DNA from: Seiridium cupressi
Taxonomy: Eukaryota > Ascomycota > Sordariomycetes > Amphisphaeriales > Sporocadaceae
Direction of reading: 5' to 3'
NCBI GenBank assembly: GCA_036674765.1
Contig: JARVKI010000053.1
Location: forward strand, 186,001 to 250,000
Length of the DNA stretch: 64,000 nt
Each line of letters opens with the position of its first letter. Position 1 is the first letter of the stretch. The notes under the pieces were generated by a model. It searched no databases and was not told the DNA's origin. It saw only the letters and a list, made by a program, of their open reading frames with translations. Positions 35,601 to 46,604 of the stretch are shown piece after piece. A program made the translations under genes and the position numbers.

Positions 35601-37540
35601 CCTGTATACGCGAGATTGAGACGCCAACGGCAGACCTCGCAAAATCTAGGTACGGGACGGAGAACCTCTTGCTTGCGGTGGTCCTAATTCCTCGCTGAGG
35701 ACGATGATGATATCGGGTAACAGCCCTCCGGGGTCAGTGGCACAGGGCGAGGGCACAACTAGTGATGAAAGTCTATCGAGCATCAAATATTCGTGGGCTC
35801 GGTTGAACTAGACTGCGGACATTTCGGTTGGTTGAAGCATATTCTCAATCTCTGACCATGCAGTCAGATGGAAGAAGATTTATATGGGCTCGTAACAGAG
35901 ATCATTTTAGGCGCCTTCTGGTTGATTCCTCGGACTTCAGGATAAACCTTGCCTTAAGGAACCGATCGAACGTGGGGCTTTCCCGAGGGTGTCCGATATA
36001 ACCATTTCCCAGGTCAACACCAAGAAGCAGCTGGTCCATTAAAAATATTATAGCTGTCACTCAAGCGCGGCCTCAAGTGTTCGGCCACGATCAGTCTGCG
36101 CCACGCACGCAAAAGGCACCAGACGGCATTCTGGCCAATTGTGGACCACCATGCGCAACAACTCTAGTCACTTGAGCCATATGTTATCTGGATTTCGCGG
36201 CATATGGAGCCCGTTACGATAATTGAACCCCAAGTATAGGTTAAGGTCGCAGCGTAAGGAGAGTGGGCTTGTAGTATACTGAGCCCACTTCGCTGGGCCT
36301 AGTGGGAATGCTCCCGATTATCATTGCCAGGATACTAAGTTGAACATCAGACTCACAGTCCTACTCGCCATCCAAAACTTTGAGCACACCACGATGCTTA
36401 CCAATTCAAGGTACCCATTCCGAGATTGCCGGAAAGGGTCAAGGCTTGCGAAGACTGCTATCTGGACAGCGTTATCCTCGCTGAAAGAGCTCACGGGAGG
36501 CATCTTATAGTTGCTTTGAAGATGGGTTCCCTTTCAAGGTTAGCATCATCTCCTATTTTGAGACAAACCATTAGGTGTCTCTTACTCTAATGATGTAGAC
36601 TTGTATGGAACCATGAGTTATACAAGAGCAAGGCTCGTTCGTTCTACATCCCGTATATGTTACCACTTGTTCCTTGATATTCGAGCGTTCCTTGCGTGCC
36701 TTCTTCTAGCACAGCCTCTTCCTCATATCAAATTACCCACCTGTCTTGTCTGTTCGTTTGTGGTTGGAAAATAGGGGTCGCGTACTCTGGCCCATGTTGA
36801 TTGCCTCGACAGGGCAATGATCACTTACTGGGGTGATCGAGAACATGCCCGTGTCATAAGTCGCCGGTTACGTTTCCGAACTGGTCGAGGATGCCTGGTG
36901 TTGACGCATAATAGGTCCGACAGGCGCGTTCGCTCGTTATAAAGACACATGGCTGTACTGCCTGGTGCTGCTAGATGCAGGAACCGAGACCCGTCTTCTG
37001 TCTTGTGGTAGCCGAGTGCATCAACTAACACCAGATATCCAGCCGTGGGGGATGCTGGACTTGCGTCCTAGGTGCGTTGAGCTGATTGTCCCCTGAGATG
37101 CAGTATTATCTGAAACGCTCTCCTACTGTCGGCCCGCAATTGCCTTGCTGAATCGGCCACCTATAACTTCTTTTGAGTTCACCTAGCACTGCCCGAATAC
37201 TCAATGCTGGCTAGCCCATGCTCTAGACATTGATCCGGTGATCCCTTACGGGGTTCGATGAAGCTCGGAGTGGCATGAAAGACCATAGATGTGGCGGTCC
37301 TTCCACTCGAGGTACAAGTTGGTTCTGCCCGGGCCGTGTCCGCAGTCGCTGGTTGACTGTTTTTATCGCACTAAAGGAGATCAGCACATGGGTTGGTAGT
37401 GTCCCTGCTACAGATCGGCTTCCTGTGGGCTTGATACTGGCTCGTTGATGCCTCGCATCAATTTGGGGTATGGTGTAGTACCCACAGGGGCGGCATGTAG
37501 ATGTTTGCCTCAGGGATTTCTGCCATAGGTGCTTGACCTA
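29651..37540. other. 7.9-kb gene-poor region
   Basis: No gene can be supported. The longest frames (for example 31652-32038 and 33900-34223) mostly lack ATG starts and have no family features. A few pieces read like coding remains, such as a minus-strand ATG frame at 36503 (MPPVSSFSEDNAVQIAVFA). Simple tracts are present: GGGGAA repeats near 30021-30045 and a T run near 31910-31920. Base composition is not strongly AT-biased, so heavy repeat-induced mutation is not evident. Confidence 0.5.
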
Positions 37541-39729
37541 AGTGCCTACCTCACGTGTTGGCGGCGTTACTGTTGGCACCGTGACGCCTGGTTGCCAAGG
37601 AACAATGAGTCGGCAGAAAGGAAAATCGTTTGGACTGTAGCCGGGAGCTGGATCAAATTTTCGTCGGTTGATGTTCACTCCCGATTCATATTTCACTTCG
37701 CCGTGGGGGATTTTGACTCGGCCTTTCTCTCCTCTTTCTCGACACCCACCATTCATATTTCATCTCGCCGCAGGAGCACTTCTGACTCTTGACCCTTTCT
37801 TCCCTTCTTAACACTAACCCAACGAACACCAGCTGGTAAGTACTTTCCCCTTTGACCCTTCCATTCGAGCCCTATCGTGCAATCCTCTTTACCTCCATAC
37901 TACAACCACCTTCCATCACCAAAGTCACGAGCATCACGAGAAGTTGTCAGCGAAGAAGCAACTTGCCACTCTCTGAACTGACTGCTTCTCACTCTGGGCC
38001 TTTCACATTGGTATCCCCTCACCCCTACAATCCTGCTATCACAGCTATATTGTCATCCCACAGACAATACATCTGTGAGGTCAGTGTTTGCGCTAGATAT
38101 CTCCCTACACCCCCCCTTCAATACCACCACCAACTTGAGCATCTGCCCTTTACCTAGCGAGCCCACGATAGTTGCTTGATGACTGTCACTTACTCGACCC
38201 TAAGTTCCTTCACGAAGATCTGGTATTGCCAGAGCTTGAGCACCTCCCCGACCCTTGGTCGATCAGTAAGTCATCATCCCCTACTGCATTTCTCTTCTAT
38301 GCAATCCCCTATATCAGGATCAGGATCGTGCTTTGCAGACTCATCAGATGTTTCTGGTGGCCGAGTTCGTTCAGAAACACCACTAGAAAATCTGGAAGCT
38401 GCCTTCCACGGCTCTGCCTGTTGTCCCCCACTCTCCCTCCCCGAAATCCGCCCAGCTTTGTTCGTCCACAGATCCAGTTGGGCAGCGTCGACAACACTCT
38501 CAAGTCAACCATTACACTCCTGCTTTCTTACCAATTGCCACTACTTGACCGTGTTCTCGGAGCCTTCGAACTGAACGTCAGCATTGAAGACGGCTCAGAG
38601 AGGGTGGTCAGTCATCCCTGCCTAAACTATCCTTCCCAAATCCCTAACACATACAAACCTACACGTTCTCGGTCCTCATATTTGGTATAAAGCCAAGTAT
38701 TGCCCCTTCTCAAGAGAGTTTGACCATCTCAAACTGTTGAACGACCATCTATGGCTGGTCTCCGCTGATCGATCGTTGATACTACTCCCAACTCATGCCA
38801 CCCTGCAATCACTTCGAGCCCTCGTACATTAGACCTCTACATTTTGTCCGTTTCACAGTAGGGCAACTGCTGATCTGTCCCAGAAACGACCAGCGCACCG
38901 AATCGACTTTTTCGACGTGATCGCCAACAGCTTCACATCAAGCATCAACGGCTAACTCTCCTCAGCGGTTGCCAGCTTCGACAAAGTCACCGCCTACCGA
39001 GGCAGCCATTAGTAACGAACGACCATATCGTCACGGTATGTTTGGTCCGAACGTTTTTCTCTTTCTACCAGACTATTGCCTCTCCCCCACTTCACCTTGA
39101 TCATCGTTTCCTTCAGCTTCGTTGGAAGTCCTGCGCATCGCACAACTATTCCACTTCCACTTCTCCTACTTCTTTCAAGAAATCAACTTTGATCAGCCAT
39201 TTCCTACCAAAGGCAGTCGCCTGGTCAAGAGGCTCATGACAATCTTCCCATCTCCTCTGCCCGGTAAATTCTCTACCGAGCAATTGCCCGTCTACCATCT
39301 ACAATAGCGCAACAAGTCAGCACCACACCCCCAACACCCAAATCTTCCTCTTGCACTACCAAAGACACATGCCAGATTGGGTTTCCAGCTGGATCGATTC
39401 GAACACAGCGTTTAATCTTCCACACGCAATACGGCCAGTCCTCCTGCCTTGGTATCTGTCACAACAGATCCTTCCCTAATCTCCACATCGTCACGCTTTT
39501 GAGAAGTTTAACTCAGCGCAGTATTCATCTCCGTGTATACGCCGTTCCACTAAGAACATCATCTGCAACTTGCTATTCTCTAGTCTCTTCGTCAGCTCCA
39601 CCACAGTCAAGTGTCGTTGTTCATTCCTGACTTCAACTCGCAGCGTCGATCTCAGATAATCATTCCTCCGGCAAATACACGTTCCCCTGCTCACCTCTTG
39701 GTCGGTTCAGACCAGGATCCTTGCCCAAC
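37541..39729 (+). promoter_or_regulatory. long pyrimidine-rich leader before the 39.7-kb gene
   Basis: Over 2 kb is strongly C/T-rich on the plus strand and dense in ACC, CAC and CTTC words. Consensus-like donors occur (GGTAAGTACT at 37835, TCAGTAAGTC near 38265), with many CAG or TAG acceptors. It looks like a long 5' untranslated leader with one or more introns. Open frames of 101 and 172 codons here are compositional by-products. A separate small gene cannot be excluded. Confidence 0.4.
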
Positions 39730-42130
39730 ATGGATCACGGCTGGACCAACGACCAGCCGATTCTATCGCTTCATCAGCTAGATGGGGTCAGCGTGCGGGA
39801 GAACCTCAAGAAGTTCCCCGACGGCTATAACCCATACATCAACCACTATGAGGAGCACGAGCTTGACTCCGCGGACCACTATCTCGTCACTGGTGGGCCC
39901 CTGGTGCACCAAATCCCTCCGGAATTTGGAGTCCTCGCTCACCCCAATCCGAGGAATGGAAAGTACTACCTTCGCTTCACCAAAGGCGATTTCCACGGCA
40001 TGGCACGCCCAGAGGACAACGGGGAGTACGAAGCCAACAAGTTCAATCAACGCCTAAACCCACGCGCTGATCGTGTTGGAAACTATCGCGGCGATAAGGC
40101 GAATGTGAGAAGGACCGAGGACGACATGAAGGCCGGGAGCCTTGCTCAGTTCCCTGATGTTGGTGGTCCGCTCACCACTGTGAGTCTTTCGTTCCATTCA
40201 TGAAGACCTAACTAATATAACTTCTTACACCAGGCACCATTCAGACATAGTGGTTTGCCGTTCGCTAAGCCGAAGAAGGAGCAACATTCTCCGTTCTTCG
40301 CTCACTTTTGGGTATATCCGGAGCTGAGAGATCTCTTGATCGGAGAGCTCTATACATTCGTGGAGACACTTAGCAACCTCAGCCGCACATGCCAGGAGAT
40401 TCGAGAACCTATCGACAGAGTTATGGTAAGTGGGGCCCTTAAGGGCTGTATTTTGGGCCGCTAACTCATGACTATAGTCCTACTTCGACATCAACCGCCT
40501 TGACTGCCTCAGGTTAGACAAATCGCCTGCCCAGCTACGAGCCTTGGTAGAAAACGGCAAAATGAGCCAGGCCGAGGCCGACAATTTGCGAGTTCCCCAA
40601 TTCCTCATGGTCGGGCCAGTAAGATATCAGACGAAAATGGCCCCAGGCTACGCTGGAGACCACACAGCCTTCTGGCCACCGCAAGTCTGGAAGCGCGACG
40701 AGCAAGGGCCACAACCCTACGAGAGACTCTTCAACGAGTTTGGCTTTCGAGAGGAGGTCGGCTACACCCACAAGTCAAAGGACTTTGGGAATGATCGCAA
40801 GTGTGCCGGCTTGCAAAAGACTTGTTAGTACTCTAGAACGCCCCAACACACGGGTTCTGCTAATACAGGTTCAGTGCGCGCCTTCTATCGCCACCAGCGC
40901 AACTTCCGCTTCGTTTCCTTGGTCCGTCTCGATTTCATGAATCTGCAAACCCTGGAGGCGATTCTAGATGGTATGGTAAACCTGAGAGGTCTGGCGGTAT
41001 ACAGCTGCCCCTTGATCGACCTCAGCCAAGTACGCGGTCTGATCAAGATCGTCGGCCGTATCAATGAAGCTCGCGCCAAGGCAAACAAAGCACCTTTGGA
41101 CCTGGATATCGCCCCTCAAATCCGTCAGGGTCGGATTCGCGACAGAATGGGATCGTACGGCATCACTCACTCGGACCCCACCCTCTACAACAACTGGGGA
41201 ACTGACATAGGTCGTGCCCTTGCCGCCAGCCTCGTGTCGCTGTTGCGCGAAGCCGACAAGGCTGGCATCCAACTTTGTCAACCGGGCAAAGCCTTTCGCC
41301 TCTGGCTGGACCGGCTACCACTCCATGTCAACCAGACGTTCAGTCTATGCGTAGCCGCTGCAAACTACCTGGACAACGAGAAGAACAGACTCAAATACGC
41401 ACACGAGGTCTACCCAAGCCGCAAAGACGATGGCCTTCGGGCCCAGCTGCTCGAAAGATTCGACCAGACCGTCGCACTTGATCTAGTCATAGCAGGGACC
41501 GCCGCACCAGTCAAGGAAAAAGAGATCGAGCAGATGACGGCCATACGTGAATGCACAACATGTGGCGAAAAGTTGCCCTGCGCCTTCTTTCGGGCGGAGG
41601 CCCAAAAGGTAACATGCGAAGGCTGCGAACTGAACTTCCAACTGGAGTGGGAGCGTGGCAACAGCCTGTACCAGAAGGGGGCTATCGCCGGTTTCCTGTG
41701 GAAAGACGCTCCAGAGATCAGCCTTAATTGGTTGTTTGAAGATTCAACTACAGCTCCTCGCAACTGGCGTAATTTCCATTCCCAGGCCAGGCAACTGCCA
41801 ACTAATGAAGAGCTTCTGCAGCAGGCAGAACCAATAGAACGTGAGCGTCAAGCGATTGTGGAGGAAATGAACGAGTTGTACGACAAAAAGGACAAGCAAC
41901 CCCTAGCAAAGAAAGTCGATGAAAAGGACGAGCAAATCGAGCTATTGCGCGCCAGGGCGGGGTTTGAGCGAACACCAAATGCGTGTCTGGCCACAACTTA
42001 TGACTGGGACTACCGACGCCGAGCATACACTTGGCGAGTCGCACTCGAGCGTGGCGAAGATCTTCCTGATCGACCATACGAAACCACAAGAGCCATCACA
42101 TTCGAGAAGGCTTACAACATGCTGCACTAG
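39730..42130 (+). CDS. uncharacterised fungal protein, F-box-like with a CxxC pair
   Basis: I do not recognise a named family. Exons 39730-40179, 40234-40425, 40478-40823 and 40869-42130 join cleanly (introns 54, 52 and 45 bp) into 749 residues. The N-terminal 150 residues are polar (MDHGWTNDQPILSLHQLDG). Residues about 168-210 (FWVYPELRDLLIGELYTFV, then LSNLSRTCQEIREPI) resemble an F-box. A leucine-patterned stretch follows the last intron (VRLDFMNLQTLEAIL, NLRGLAVYSCPLIDLS), as in LRR-type F-box proteins. Further on, RECTTCGEKLPCAFF and KVTCEGCELNF give two CxxC pairs about 25 residues apart, a possible zinc ribbon. A charged helix precedes the C-terminus. If the F-box reading holds, it would be an SCF substrate adaptor. 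Confidence 0.75.
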
Positions 42131-43788
42131 ACATACACGCACACATCTCAACCGCACATCTTGTCTTGTCCTCCGGGCCTTGAGCACAAGGTTCCTCCAC
42201 ACATCCATACACATGACGTTCTTTCCGTCTCCGCCTACAGCCGCCGCTACTTTCTTTCCTTTGGTACACGAACAATGTCATCTTTCTGCAGTCTTTCGGC
42301 GCTCCTGATCTGGTGGACACGATACGAACCTTTTTCGCTCGACGGCATGCAGGCGCAATTCGGTCCCTTTGTTTTCCTATTTCGTTTTCCGACATGCTTT
42401 TCAGCCTGATACTAATAGCCAGCACCGGCGACTTTCTCCCTAGAGAAGGGTCAATGCGGAACTATTCGCATATAGCACAGGTCTCCTTGAGATTGACTTC
42501 TTTTTCTCCTTCATTTCCTATGGCGCAGCAGCCAACTTCGGTCACCTTGATGCTGTCATTTGTATAGCGTCAAGCATGGCCTTCCGACACAGCCTTAATT
42601 CTCCGCACCTCTCCTTCTTTGTGGCTTGAGATGTCCTTTCAGAAAGCCTGAGCTGGATGTCTCTTACCGGACAAACGAAGGGCCATAGGGATTGACCCAA
42701 ATTGGCAAGTCCCCTTCTGCGTGTCTCTCTGAAACAAGTGCTCAGAGACTCACGAACTAGGTTCGCCCCCCTTCTGCATGGCAGTTGCATTCCTGCTATT
42801 ACCTATCGCACCAAAGACAATCTTCTCATGTCGCATGGTATACGTACGCAAGGGGGAGAAAAGCAAAAATAAAAGAAGAAAAAAAAACGGCAAAACAGAA
42901 AAACACAAAAACAAGGGTCTTTTTTGGAAGGGTCAGGAGAAAGGTAGCGGTTTCTCATATTTCTCTCCCTCTCGTGCTTTTTGTTTTCTCTTCTGGACAG
43001 ACGAAATCAACACACACGTTGGCTGTCTGATTTTCCATTGGAGACAAAGTACCGGTATCTATCCCTCGTTGAACGTTCTCCTGAGGTAGACGTGACATGG
43101 ATAAACACGAGGTCCACGCGCGAGAGGGAAGAACAACGAGGAACGCAGGAGGGGAAAAAATAGAGGGTAGGGACAACGCGTCTGGGCCGCGGATGATTTG
43201 GGGGTTTTCTCGGCTGGAGCTGTACATAGACTCCTTAGTCTGAAGGGCTGGTTCGGTGACCACGATGTCGACGAATGAGAATTGCCCCAAAATGTGTTTG
43301 CTCCTTGCATGAATGTGAAGTCAAGGCCGCTGCTATACTACACTAACCAATCATGAGCAGCAAACATTGGGGCGTGACACTTCACTCCGGCCGCGCTGGC
43401 TTTGTCCCGTTATTTCCTAAGGTCCTCCCAATACCATGGCGACGACATGAGCGCTCAACTCGACCAAATCTCACTCCAGTGCTCCCTCAGTCGGCAAACT
43501 ACTCGACCGCAAGCTTAGGATAATGAGAATGGAGGGTGCTGAGGAAAGCATTCTTCCACTGAGGGGACCGAACAGGCCAAGCCACCTGGCCGATCAGGAG
43601 ACGATTGCTAACAAGGTGATGATACAGGTTATCCGCGAAGGCATACGATAGAACGACGAGAGATTCACCATGGGAGGTCAGGAAATAGGACCGTATGTCA
43701 TATAGGTTAAAAGGGGGTATCTCATCTATCATACTAATTTACATGGTTTATACAGGTTTACAGGTAAAAAAGCTTCATCGACTTGGAC
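42131..43788. other. convergent intergenic region with an A-rich tract
   Basis: 1.7 kb between the 3' ends of the F-box-like gene (+) and LysRS (-). An A-rich purine tract lies near 42864-42912. No gene is seen. Confidence 0.55.
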
Positions 43789-45585
43789 CTACGATCGTTT
43801 GGACGCCTGCGTAGTGCCTACTACGTTTCGTAAGCTGCCAAAACTCAGTGTATCGCTGATCCTCTGCGACCCGGAGAACAGCATCACCAGCCGATCGATG
43901 CCACATCCCCACCCGCCAGTTGGCGGCAGACCGTGCTCTAGAGCCTGGACGTAACTCTCGTCGACCACAGCCTGACCCTCATCTGGGTCATCCGCGTTGC
44001 GCGCTTCCACTTGAAGCTCGAATTTGCGTCGTTGCTCGAATGGGTCGTTCTCCTCTTCGTACATGTTGGCAATCTCGCGCCCCTTGACGAAAAGCTCGGC
44101 TCTGGCGGATACCAGTTGGCCCGTTCTGAAACAAGTGAAGGACTTGGAAAGAGGCGACATGCAGGCTGGGTGGTGTATAATGTACAGGGGTCTCTCCTCG
44201 GACATGGGCTCGATATACCTTCCAGCAAGATTATCCAGGAGCTTGTTCAAGGAGATGCCTGGCTCGACTTCGTGACCGAGTTCAGTGTGGAGAAGGTCAC
44301 GCACATGATCCAGGGCGTCGGGACTTGACAGGTCGGGAAACTTGATGTTCAAAGCTTCCTCCAGAGCCGGGACGAATTCGACCTGCTCAAAATTGGAGAA
44401 ATATGTCGAGCTGAGATTATCTGGCAAGTCTGACTTGGTCTTTTCCGAAACATCAGCTGACCATGCAGCGAGCTTTTGAATCAGGTCCGTGGTCAGGCTG
44501 GTAAGGGACTGCAGATTGGCATAGGCCTGATAGAACTCCAACATGGTGAACTCGGGATTGTGTGTGGCGTCCAACCCTTCGTTGCGGAAGGCTGGACCAA
44601 TCTCGAAGATCCGGTCAAAGCCACCTACAACCATACGCTTGAGCCAGAGCTCAGGTGCGATACGCAGAGCGAGTTCTTTGTGCGGGAACGCGGTGGCCGA
44701 AGTGAGGAATGGTCGAGCCGTGGCACCACCAGCGTAATCGGCTATGATTGGCGTTTGGACTTCGAGAAATCTCTGCTTCACGAAATAATTCCTGAGCCAC
44801 CAGATGAGTTCCGAGCGGAAACGCAGAGCCTTGGAAGCTTGCTGGTTAACCAACAGTGTCAGATGTCGGCTCTGCACCATGGTCTCCTCGTCCACGAGCT
44901 TGGTCGGAACTGGGGCAATGCTCGGGCTCAGGAGGTCCGGCAGTTTGTTGACCTTGAGCGTAAGCTCGCCCTGTGGGGTGACGGTTGCCGTCCCTTCCAC
45001 GGAAACGAAGTCGCCGCGAAGCAAGGTCAGACGCTTTTGTCGGAACTGTTCTATAGTGATCCCCGAGGCTGCCTCGATGTGACCGAAATCCAGCATGACT
45101 TGGACCATGTGGAAGTCGCCTTGGATGTCGAGGAAGGCCAGCTTTGAGCTGTGCTTTCTAGCAGCCAGGACTCGGCCCCGGAGCTGGACCTCGTTGGGCG
45201 ATGATTGTCCCTGGGCGAGGTCCTTGTGCTTGTTCCTGAACTCGGGGATGCTCATCTGCAAAGCGCCCTCTCGGTTCTCGATACGAGGCCATTGCAGCGC
45301 ATTCAGCTCTCTCAACTTCTGCACGCGCTTCTCTGTTGCGTGTGCCTGTTCCTCCCATTGCTTCTGAGCAATTTTCTCAGCCTTGCGAGCTGCATTGATT
45401 TCAGACCAGTGCAGCTTGGTGTCCTTGATCCCGCCATTGCCGTCTACGGCGGACCCCTGGGAGGAGTATGGCCGTACACACGTTCGGGGCGTTCTAGAGA
45501 ACAGCCGACCGTAGACAGCGCTGTTGGTTGACACGGGCTGGACGGCATAGGGCCGCAGAACCGGGACAAGGGACCGGCTGCTCAT
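43789..45585 (-). CDS. MSK1: lysyl-tRNA synthetase, class II, probably mitochondrial
   Basis: This enzyme charges tRNA-Lys with lysine using ATP. It is one exon of 598 residues. The first 45 residues are rich in Arg and Ser with almost no acidic residues (SRSLVPVLRPYAVQPVS), fitting a mitochondrial targeting peptide. Residues about 134-220 form the anticodon-binding OB fold (VQLRGRVLAARKHSSKLAF). The class II core follows: motif 1 near 260-290, motif 2 near 322-354 (FDRIFEIGPAFRNEG, then NPEFTMLEFYQAY), and motif 3 near the C-terminus (GGWGCGIDRLVMLFSG). No HIGH or KMSKS motif is present, as expected for class II. The ATG start gives the targeting peptide. It diverges from TIM10. A cytosolic form from an internal start cannot be excluded. 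Confidence 0.93.
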   Translation of the reverse strand: MSSRSLVPVLRPYAVQPVSTNSAVYGRLFSRTPRTCVRPYSSQGSAVDGNGGIKDTKLHWSEINAARKAEKIAQKQWEEQAHATEKRVQKLRELNALQWPRIENREGALQMSIPEFRNKHKDLAQGQSSPNEVQLRGRVLAARKHSSKLAFLDIQGDFHMVQVMLDFGHIEAASGITIEQFRQKRLTLLRGDFVSVEGTATVTPQGELTLKVNKLPDLLSPSIAPVPTKLVDEETMVQSRHLTLLVNQQASKALRFRSELIWWLRNYFVKQRFLEVQTPIIADYAGGATARPFLTSATAFPHKELALRIAPELWLKRMVVGGFDRIFEIGPAFRNEGLDATHNPEFTMLEFYQAYANLQSLTSLTTDLIQKLAAWSADVSEKTKSDLPDNLSSTYFSNFEQVEFVPALEEALNIKFPDLSSPDALDHVRDLLHTELGHEVEPGISLNKLLDNLAGRYIEPMSEERPLYIIHHPACMSPLSKSFTCFRTGQLVSARAELFVKGREIANMYEEENDPFEQRRKFELQVEARNADDPDEGQAVVDESYVQALEHGLPPTGGWGCGIDRLVMLFSGSQRISDTLSFGSLRNVVGTTQASKRS

Positions 45586-46247
45586 TGCGACTCTGGGAAC
45601 TGTGTTAGCATCTGGTTTGTTTCGCTTCCATGGGCATAAAAGGGCGGAAATATGAAGCAGGTCAATGCTGTGATCAGATAAGCTGGCAAAATGAGATCAA
45701 GCACCACAAAGTGGTGTCAGTCGCAACGGTTCTTAAGCAATATCATCATTTCGAGTACATGCGGGTCACACGAGATAGACACTTACAATTGGCGCCGGGT
45801 GGCTGTGGAAAGGGTTCTATTGTATACACGATAACATGACCAGAAGCCGCCGACGGTAGACTCGCCTTGGCTGGCAATAGTGTAGAGCTCTTGTCCCAGC
45901 CAGAGTCTGCAGCTACCATGTTCGATGGCTATTGTAAGTAGGCGGTTAGTGGCTATGCATTGTAGGTAGAACTTGAGGCCTAGAAATTTCATTTACTGCC
46001 AGCACAGGGGGCGGGCCGAGCGTTTGTCCAGGGGGCTTCTGCTTCTTTTCGGTCTCACCGCCTACCCAAAGCTGACGTCAAATCCATTCGGCATCCAAGC
46101 TGCAGAAGCTTTACAGAATAGAGCTTTTAACTAGCCTAGTATCCAGCGAATTTGCCAGCGATCAAATCATTCACGTCGCAAGGACTATCCATCTACACCG
46201 TCATCACCTTACAGCCCACTCCAAACAAAGAACAACTACCCGCCACA
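45586..46247. promoter_or_regulatory. divergent promoter region between LysRS and TIM10
   Basis: 662 bp separate the two start codons, which point away from each other, so both promoters must lie here. A perfect TGACGTCA (46073-46080), the CRE-type site for ATF/CREB bZIP proteins, lies 168 bp before the TIM10 start. Whether the genes are co-regulated is inference. Confidence 0.6.
46073..46080. promoter_or_regulatory. CRE-type palindrome TGACGTCA
   Basis: An exact 8-bp palindrome matching the consensus for ATF/CREB-family bZIP factors, in the TIM10-proximal part of the divergent promoter. A second copy at 52239-52246 lies away from any start codon, so chance occurrence is possible. Confidence 0.5.
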
Positions 46248-46604
46248 ATGTCGTTCCTTGGTTTCGGTCGTCCCCAGCCCACGTCGGAGGAGAAGATTGG
46301 TGCCGTGGAGGCTGAGATGAAGCTCCTGGCTGAGATGCACACACGGTACGCGATCCAGCAAGACTGATACCCGGTTGGAAGAAACCGCAATCATGCTAAT
46401 GCTCATCACCTCAGCCTTACAAGAGTCTGCGCCAAGAAGTGCGTGCCCAACGACTACCGTGAAGGCGAGCTCAATAAGGGCGAGAGCGTTTGCCTCGACC
46501 GATGCGCCGCAAAGTTCTTTGACGTGCACATGAAGGTGTCTGAGATGATGCAACAACAAGCACAAGCCCAGGGAGGAGCTGCTGGCTTCAACATGGGCGG
46601 TTGA
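46248..46604 (+). CDS. TIM10: mitochondrial intermembrane-space chaperone Tim10
   Basis: Tim10 forms a hexamer with Tim9 that carries hydrophobic carrier proteins across the intermembrane space to the TIM22 complex. Exons 46248-46345 and 46415-46604 give 95 residues, the usual size; the 69-bp intron starts GTACGC and ends TCAG. The twin CX3C motifs that form two disulphides are clear: CAKKC, then CLDRC, 16 residues apart. The start [17 protein letters not shown] and the segment [15 protein letters not shown] match fungal Tim10. The C-terminus is rich in Gln, Ala and Gly. No presequence is needed, since import uses the Mia40 relay. Confidence 0.95.

Noticed and set aside
37852..38690. Two plus-strand frames of 101 and 172 codons
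   Set aside because: Pyrimidine-rich leader composition, no protein-like periodicity or domain.
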